Shown in pieces: positions 14,838 through 18,397 of a stretch of 18,397 bases of DNA. The position numbers and the translations under genes were made by a program. How positions within the stretch are numbered: position 1 is the first letter of the stretch; each line of letters starts with the position of its first letter. This DNA comes from Nitrospira sp. (lineage in GTDB: Bacteria > Nitrospirota > Nitrospiria > Nitrospirales > Nitrospiraceae), in contig JAJFBJ010000101.1 in NCBI GenBank assembly GCA_020697375.1, forward strand, positions 1-18,397, in the 5' to 3' direction. The notes under the pieces are model-generated. The model was not told where the DNA came from and did no database searches. It saw only the letters and a program-made list of their open reading frames with translations.

Positions 14838-15718
14838 GACAAATGCCCCATCTTTCCCGCTTGATAGTCCTGCATGGCCTGGATAATTTCGTCGCGCGTA
14901 TTCATGACGAAGGGCCCATAGCGGGCAATCGGCTCGGAAATCGGTTCCCCGCTCAGAACGAGGATGGTCGCGTCTTCCTTAGCCTCGACCGACAGCCGCT
15001 CGCCTCTCTGCTCGAACAGAGCGATTTCGGCTTCCTTCATGACCTGCGATCCGTTGATCACAATCTGCCCGTGCAGTAGGAACAGCGACGAATTGAATCC
15101 TTCAGGAAGGGACAGTTCAGTCTGATGTCCCGCCTTCAGTCGCAGATCGTACAGGTGGACCGGAGTGAATGTCTTGGCCGGACCCCTGACGCCGCCGAAT
15201 GCTCCGGCGATCACACGAAGACTGCCGGCTCCTCCGCCGAGATCCACCGTGGGAATGTGGTCTCTCACCAGCGTCTGATAACGAGGCGTCGACATCTTGA
15301 AGGCCCTCGGTAAGTTCACCCATAGCTGGATGCCTTCCAAGAGGCCGCCCCGTTCGGCAAACGCCTTTTCGTGCAGCTCCTCATGCACGATGCCGGAGGC
15401 GGCGGTCATCCACTGCACATCGCCCGGACCGATGACGCCGCCGCTTCCCGTCGAATCACGATGCGCCACCTTGCCGTGATACATGATCGTGACCGTCTCG
15501 AATCCCCGGTGCGGATGCTCGCCCACACCGAGCTGCCGGTTCGTGGGCGGAAACTGCTGCGGCCCCAAGTAGTCCAGGAGCAAAAACGGCGACAGCTGCT
15601 CCTCGACACCGGCGCCTGGAATCATGTTCCTGACCGGAAAACCATCGCCGACCATATGTTGAGATCCCGCCTGATAAACTCCGGCCAGTTCCTTTGTCAG
15701 TAAGGTATTGGTTGCCAT
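14834..15718 (-). CDS. Pirin-family bicupin protein
   Basis: 294 aa, normal pirin length. The N-terminal cupin has the four metal-site residues His68, His70 (GEHPHRGFETVT), His112 and Glu114 (SGIVHEE), in the same spacing as E. coli YhhW. The C-terminal cupin is recognisable (GFNSSLFLLHGQIVIN; LSGEPISEPIARYGPFVMNT). Bacterial pirins include quercetin 2,3-dioxygenase activity and redox-sensing partners; the substrate here is unknown. ATG 15718 has AAGGAGG five nt upstream. First gene of a four-gene operon, read from the promoter at 15871-15898 with a ~145-nt leader. Confidence 0.93.
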   Translation of the reverse strand: MATNTLLTKELAGVYQAGSQHMVGDGFPVRNMIPGAGVEEQLSPFLLLDYLGPQQFPPTNRQLGVGEHPHRGFETVTIMYHGKVAHRDSTGSGGVIGPGDVQWMTAASGIVHEELHEKAFAERGGLLEGIQLWVNLPRAFKMSTPRYQTLVRDHIPTVDLGGGAGSLRVIAGAFGGVRGPAKTFTPVHLYDLRLKAGHQTELSLPEGFNSSLFLLHGQIVINGSQVMKEAEIALFEQRGERLSVEAKEDATILVLSGEPISEPIARYGPFVMNTRDEIIQAMQDYQAGKMGHLS

Positions 15719-15870
15719 GTCCGCCTCCTTTATTCGAACGTCAGCCTAAAATCAGACCAGTTATCGTCTGTCGCAAAGAAAACTATCAAGGCTACCCCCT
15801 GGATTCTAAAACCTTTGGCTGCGGTTCGCAGATCGGCATGAGAGCCCAAACCGGACTTGCCTCGCGGCCT

Positions 15871-15898
15871 AATATAGTTCTACATAGGACTAAGTCAA
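15871..15898 (-). promoter_or_regulatory. Sigma70-type promoter of the pirin operon
   Basis: On the minus strand TTGACT (15898-15893) and TATATT (15876-15871) are separated by 16 nt. This is the best -35/-10 pair in the gap between smpB and the pirin gene and points the right way. The predicted transcript start near 15864 leaves about 145 nt before the pirin ATG. The region is AT-rich relative to its surroundings. Confidence 0.6.
15875..15892. promoter_or_regulatory. Candidate operator palindrome inside the promoter spacer
   Basis: TAGTTCTA CA TAGGACTA is an 18-nt dyad with 7 of 8 bases matching between its half-sites. It occupies the spacer between the -35 and -10 boxes of the pirin promoter and reaches into the -10. 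A bound dimer there would block RNA polymerase, so repression is the simplest reading. Rrf2-, MarR- or HxlR-type winged-helix regulators are possible; none is encoded in the window. Confidence 0.5.
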
Positions 15899-16107
15899 GT
15901 GGCAATAGCCACCATGCCCTGATTTGGCAAAATAAGCCTAAAGTTACGCTTACTTATGAGAACTAACGGGATACCGCACCGCCGTGCACTGGCTGATGCG
16001 CCGAACGGCCCCAAGCCTGAGTCCGGGGGATGAACTATATGGGAGAGAACGCAGGGGAATGGTAAACCAAATGACGACCGGCGGCGTAAGAGCGGTGAAC
16101 CAACGGC
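15899..16107. other. Gap between smpB and the pirin promoter, nothing recognised
   Basis: About 210 nt follow the smpB stop on the minus strand. I looked for a tmRNA (tag sequence, CCA end, TpsiC-like GGTTCGA), tRNA, riboswitch and intrinsic terminator and found none. The only structure noted is a small hairpin TGGC-AATA-GCCA at 15900-15911 just upstream of the -35 box. Confidence 0.5.
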
Positions 16108-16587
16108 TTATTTTCTTTGTTTGATCGCCCGTTCCACTTCCCGGCCGGCTTCCCGGGCCTTGACGGTCTCCCGGCGGTCGTATTGTTTCTTTCCCTTCGC
16201 CAGAGCCAACTCCACCTTGGCATGGCCACGCTTTGAAAAATAAATGCGTAAGGGAACGAGGGTCAGGCCCTTCAAGCGGGTTTTTCCGATCAGCTTGTTG
16301 ATTTCCTTCTGATGCAGCAGAAGTTTTCGTTTCCTAATGGGGTCATGATTTGAAAGATTGCCGTGCGAGTAGGGACTGATGTGGCAATGGTTCAGATAGA
16401 CTTCACCGTCATCGACCGAGGCATAACTGTCCTGCAGGTTTACACGACCTTCGCGCAGAGACTTTACCTCGGTTCCCCGTAATATGACGCCGGCCTCGAA
16501 CTTTTCTTCGATGAAATAGTCGTGGTAGGCCTTGCGGTTGGTGGCCACGACTTTGTACTGATCTTCTTTGTCGTGAGTTTTATTCAT
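16108..16587 (-). CDS. smpB: SsrA-binding protein SmpB
   Basis: 159 aa, standard length. The family core is unmistakable: NRKAYHDYFIEEKFEAGVILRGTEVKSLREGRVNL (17-51), SYASVDDGEVYLNHCHISPY, RKRKLLLHQKEI and KGLTLVPLRIYFSKRGHAKVELALAKGKKQYDRRET, with the basic C-terminal tail that enters the ribosomal decoding centre. SmpB carries tmRNA to stalled ribosomes in trans-translation. No Shine-Dalgarno sequence precedes ATG 16587, and it is divergent from dciA with a 52-nt spacer. The tmRNA gene itself was not found in this window. Confidence 0.97.
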   Translation of the reverse strand: MNKTHDKEDQYKVVATNRKAYHDYFIEEKFEAGVILRGTEVKSLREGRVNLQDSYASVDDGEVYLNHCHISPYSHGNLSNHDPIRKRKLLLHQKEINKLIGKTRLKGLTLVPLRIYFSKRGHAKVELALAKGKKQYDRRETVKAREAGREVERAIKQRK

Positions 16588-16624
16588 ATCATTTGGCCCA
16601 TGGCTGTCCGAGGCAGGCGCATTT

Positions 16625-16633
16625 TGTTATGAT
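16625..16633 (+). promoter_or_regulatory. Extended -10 element immediately upstream of dciA
   Basis: TG-T-TATGAT matches the extended -10 consensus (TGnTATAAT) with one mismatch. No good -35 is visible at the usual distance, which an extended -10 can tolerate. The predicted start point, 6-7 nt downstream, falls on the A of the dciA ATG at 16640, so the mRNA would be leaderless. Confidence 0.45.
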
Positions 16634-16639
16634 GCCGAC

Positions 16640-17131
16640 ATGCGAGGACAGAGCAGGCTCGATTCATTCGGTACCATCCTGGCCGGGCTTGCCCATCGTC
16701 TGGGCCTGGAAAGCAAACTCTTCGAGGCCCGGTTGCGCCGCCATTGGCCGGACATCGTGGGAGAGCCGATCGCGACGCACACAAGGCCGGACCAGGTCCG
16801 CTTCAAGAAACTCTACATCTTCGTGCATAATTCGGTCTGGCTCCAGCAACTGACCTTCCTGAAACCGGTGCTGCTGCAGAAGGTGAACCAGCTGACGGGG
16901 CAGCCGCTGGTGACCGAGATCGTGCTGCGCATCGGGGACTTTCCCGTCGATTCACTGCCATCCCCGCAACCCTCCGTCTCTGAACCGACTCGGTCGGAAC
17001 CTACTGCTCTACTGCTTGAGGAAGCGGCGCTGCATACTCAAGGCATTCAAGACCAGACACTCCGTGATCATCTGGCCGCCGTCATGGCCCAGACCTTGAG
17101 CCGGCCGGGGCCTCCTTCGCAACATTCATAA
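16640..17131 (+). CDS. dciA: DciA-type protein (DUF721)
   Basis: 163 aa. The N-terminal ~100 residues match the DUF721/DciA fold: LGLESKLFEARLRRHWPDIVGEPIATHTRPDQVRFKKLYIFVHNSVWLQQLTFLKPVLLQKVNQL. The RRHWPDIVG and SVWLQQL stretches are characteristic. DciA is the ancestral loader/operator of the replicative helicase DnaB in bacteria without DnaC or DnaI. The C-terminal third (Pro/Ser/Glu-rich) is probably disordered. This is the only plus-strand gene; it has no ribosome binding site, is probably leaderless, and its 3' end overlaps the convergent hypothetical gene by 50 nt. Confidence 0.88.
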   Translation: MRGQSRLDSFGTILAGLAHRLGLESKLFEARLRRHWPDIVGEPIATHTRPDQVRFKKLYIFVHNSVWLQQLTFLKPVLLQKVNQLTGQPLVTEIVLRIGDFPVDSLPSPQPSVSEPTRSEPTALLLEEAALHTQGIQDQTLRDHLAAVMAQTLSRPGPPSQHS

Positions 17132-17702
17132 CAGGTCCCTTGAACAACTGTCGCGAAAAGGCCGCCGTCGCCGCGCTGTCTTTCTCGCGAGGAATCGGCC
17201 CGATACGGCCTTCTTCATGCTCTCCGTCCAGCCGATAGAAGCCCCGCAATGAATGCTCGAATCCCTCTCGCACGGCCACGTCTTCTCCCGTCACATACTT
17301 GTGCAGCACCTCCGGCTCCGTCCATCCCTCGTCAGTGAAGATATAAATTGCGATATGCCGATACCGCCCCTCCGGGTCGTCTGGCGTGGTCGGATGGATC
17401 TTCATGGCGCCGAAATTTCGACCTTCCCCGCCGACTTTCCTGAATCGTTCGATCAGTGTTTCGATTTCGGTATCGCTGGTCCAGGATGGGACATGAACGG
17501 CCACCACCGAGCGTTCCTGGGAGCCGATGCTGTAGGGAGGAATCGAACGGTCCGGCCGGCTGAGAAACATTCCGCCCCAGATCAGCGCAAAGGAGCCGAA
17601 GAGAACACCCAGCGCCATTTTCACGACGGTGTCCAACGGACGCTTGGCGCTGGTTCCGGCTGATGCCCCGGCAGGCGGCGGAGTCGGGTCGTTCATGGCC
17701 AT
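17082..17702 (-). CDS. Hypothetical membrane-anchored protein
   Basis: 206 aa. A short Pro/Ala-rich N-terminus precedes one membrane segment (about residues 28-47, VKMALGVLFGSFALIWGGMFL), followed by a soluble domain of about 150 residues outside the cytoplasm by the positive-inside rule. That domain contains VVAVHVPSWTSDTEIETLIERFRKVG, IHPTTPDDPEGRYRHIAIYIFTDEGWTEPEVLHKYV and LRGFYRLDGEHEEGRIG. I do not recognise the family. ATG 17702 or ATG 17696 may be the start; neither has a ribosome binding site. It begins 41 nt after gyrA stops and may ride on its transcript; the 3' end overlaps dciA. Confidence 0.75.
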   Translation of the reverse strand: MAMNDPTPPPAGASAGTSAKRPLDTVVKMALGVLFGSFALIWGGMFLSRPDRSIPPYSIGSQERSVVAVHVPSWTSDTEIETLIERFRKVGGEGRNFGAMKIHPTTPDDPEGRYRHIAIYIFTDEGWTEPEVLHKYVTGEDVAVREGFEHSLRGFYRLDGEHEEGRIGPIPREKDSAATAAFSRQLFKGPVMNVAKEAPAGSRSGP

Positions 17703-17743
17703 GGTGAGAAAAGCCGGCTTGAACCGTGCGGCCTGCGGGGTGA

Positions 17744-18397
17744 TTACTCGCCCTCTTCTGGTATCCCTTCTTCGCGTTCGACCAATCGCGCCACGGCGAC
17801 CACACGGTCCTCATCGCCATCCATATCCAGCAGGCGCACGCCCTGGGTATTGCGTCCGATTTCGCGAATGTCATCGACCTTGCAGCGCAGGACTTTGCCT
17901 TGGGCCGCCATCAGCATGATTTCATCCTCGTCGCGGACTTGGAGAAATCCGACGGCCGGCCCGTTGCGCTCCGTCGTCTTGACGCTGATGATGCCCTTTC
18001 CCCCGCGTCCCTGCACGCGGTACTCGTTCACCGGGGTCCGCTTTCCATATCCGCCTTCGGTCACGGTCAGAATCGCGGTCGTCGAATCGGGCGTAATGGT
18101 CTCCATGCCGATGACCTCGTCACCGGATTCGAGCGTGATTCCTCGTACTCCATGAGCCGTGCGCCCCATGGCCCGCACATCTTCTTCCTTGAACCTGATG
18201 GTGATGCCCTGTTTCGTTCCCAACAGAATCTCGCGCTGGCCGTCGGTCAGATCCACGCCGATCAGCTTGTCCCCCTGATCGAGCGAGAGCGCGATGATGC
18301 CGCCCTGACGCGGGTTGGCATAGGCCGACAATTCGGTTTTCTTGATGACGCCGAGTTTGGTCGCCATGATGATATAGCGATCCTCACGATAGTCTTT
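17744..18397 (-). CDS. gyrA: DNA gyrase subunit A, C-terminal part (5' end outside the window)
   Basis: The frame is open to the window edge, giving the last 217 residues; upstream of the internal Met it reads KDYREDRYIIMATKLGVIKKT, the typical gyrase A linker into the beta-pinwheel. Repeated blades follow (DLTDGQREILLGTKQGITIRF; ILTVTEGGYGKRTPVNEY; IMLMAAQGKVLRC). The GyrA-box is present as QGRGGKG in the blade after VNEYRV, which favours GyrA over ParC. It ends in an acidic tail EREEGIPEEGE. Gyrase introduces negative supercoils; this domain wraps DNA. Confidence 0.95.
   Translation of the reverse strand, partial: KDYREDRYIIMATKLGVIKKTELSAYANPRQGGIIALSLDQGDKLIGVDLTDGQREILLGTKQGITIRFKEEDVRAMGRTAHGVRGITLESGDEVIGMETITPDSTTAILTVTEGGYGKRTPVNEYRVQGRGGKGIISVKTTERNGPAVGFLQVRDEDEIMLMAAQGKVLRCKVDDIREIGRNTQGVRLLDMDGDEDRVVAVARLVEREEGIPEEGE

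Noticed and set aside
13986..14864. 292-aa plus-strand ORF opposite the DsbA-like and VOC genes
   Set aside because: It runs antisense across two well-supported genes and has no domain signature.
15899..16107. Possible ssrA (tmRNA) gene beside smpB
   Set aside because: No tag-like reading frame, no GGTTCGA arm and no acceptor-stem pairing could be found on either strand.

Overview
The window looks like a chromosomal segment of a GC-rich Gram-negative bacterium. The overall gene set, the divergent smpB/dciA pair beside a hypothetical membrane-anchored gene and gyrA, and a palindromic intergenic repeat I associate with Nitrospira all suggest the Nitrospirota. That assignment is recognition by eye, not a database match. 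Every gene but one (dciA) lies on the minus strand, so the layout is best read from right to left.

Right end (about 16.1-18.4 kb), housekeeping: the 3' part of gyrA runs off the window edge. It is followed by a membrane-anchored protein of unknown function that overlaps dciA tail to tail. dciA (DUF721 helicase-loader family) and smpB (trans-translation) are divergent from a 52-nt spacer. No ssrA (tmRNA) gene was recognised next to smpB.

Middle right (13.4-15.9 kb): a tight four-gene operon encodes a pirin-family cupin, a DsbA/FrnE-like thiol oxidoreductase, a VOC-fold protein and a SnoaL-like protein. Stop and start codons overlap at two junctions. The upstream gap contains a promoter whose spacer is filled by an 18-nt imperfect palindrome, which looks like a repressor site. 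The operon reads as a redox or electrophile stress unit under one regulator, but the regulator gene is not in the window.

Middle (11.2-13.3 kb): a small secreted His-rich protein is followed by a perfect 15-bp hairpin. Then comes an SDR - conserved unknown protein - VOC series. The VOC gene is broken by an out-of-frame deletion, and its stop codon lies inside an intergenic repeat.

Middle left (7.2-10.8 kb): an exported protein built from two copies of a roughly 125-residue module, and a 715-aa glycogen-debranching/amylo-alpha-1,6-glucosidase-type enzyme.

Left (0.2-7.2 kb): OsmC peroxiredoxin, HAD phosphatase, nitroreductase, an SDR whose catalytic Asn and Tyr positions are both His, a small ORF with a good ribosome binding site, a ferredoxin/metallo-beta-lactamase fusion, a BT1-type transporter, and a DedA-rhodanese fusion.

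The most unusual feature outside the genes is a repeat family seen four times (about 105-147, 5836-6021, 7244-7368, 11146-11265). Each copy lies 3' of a minus-strand gene, and the copies range from a complete inverted-repeat-bounded element to a collapsed terminator hairpin. I saw no CRISPR array, tRNA, rRNA, transposase, phage gene or toxin-antitoxin pair.
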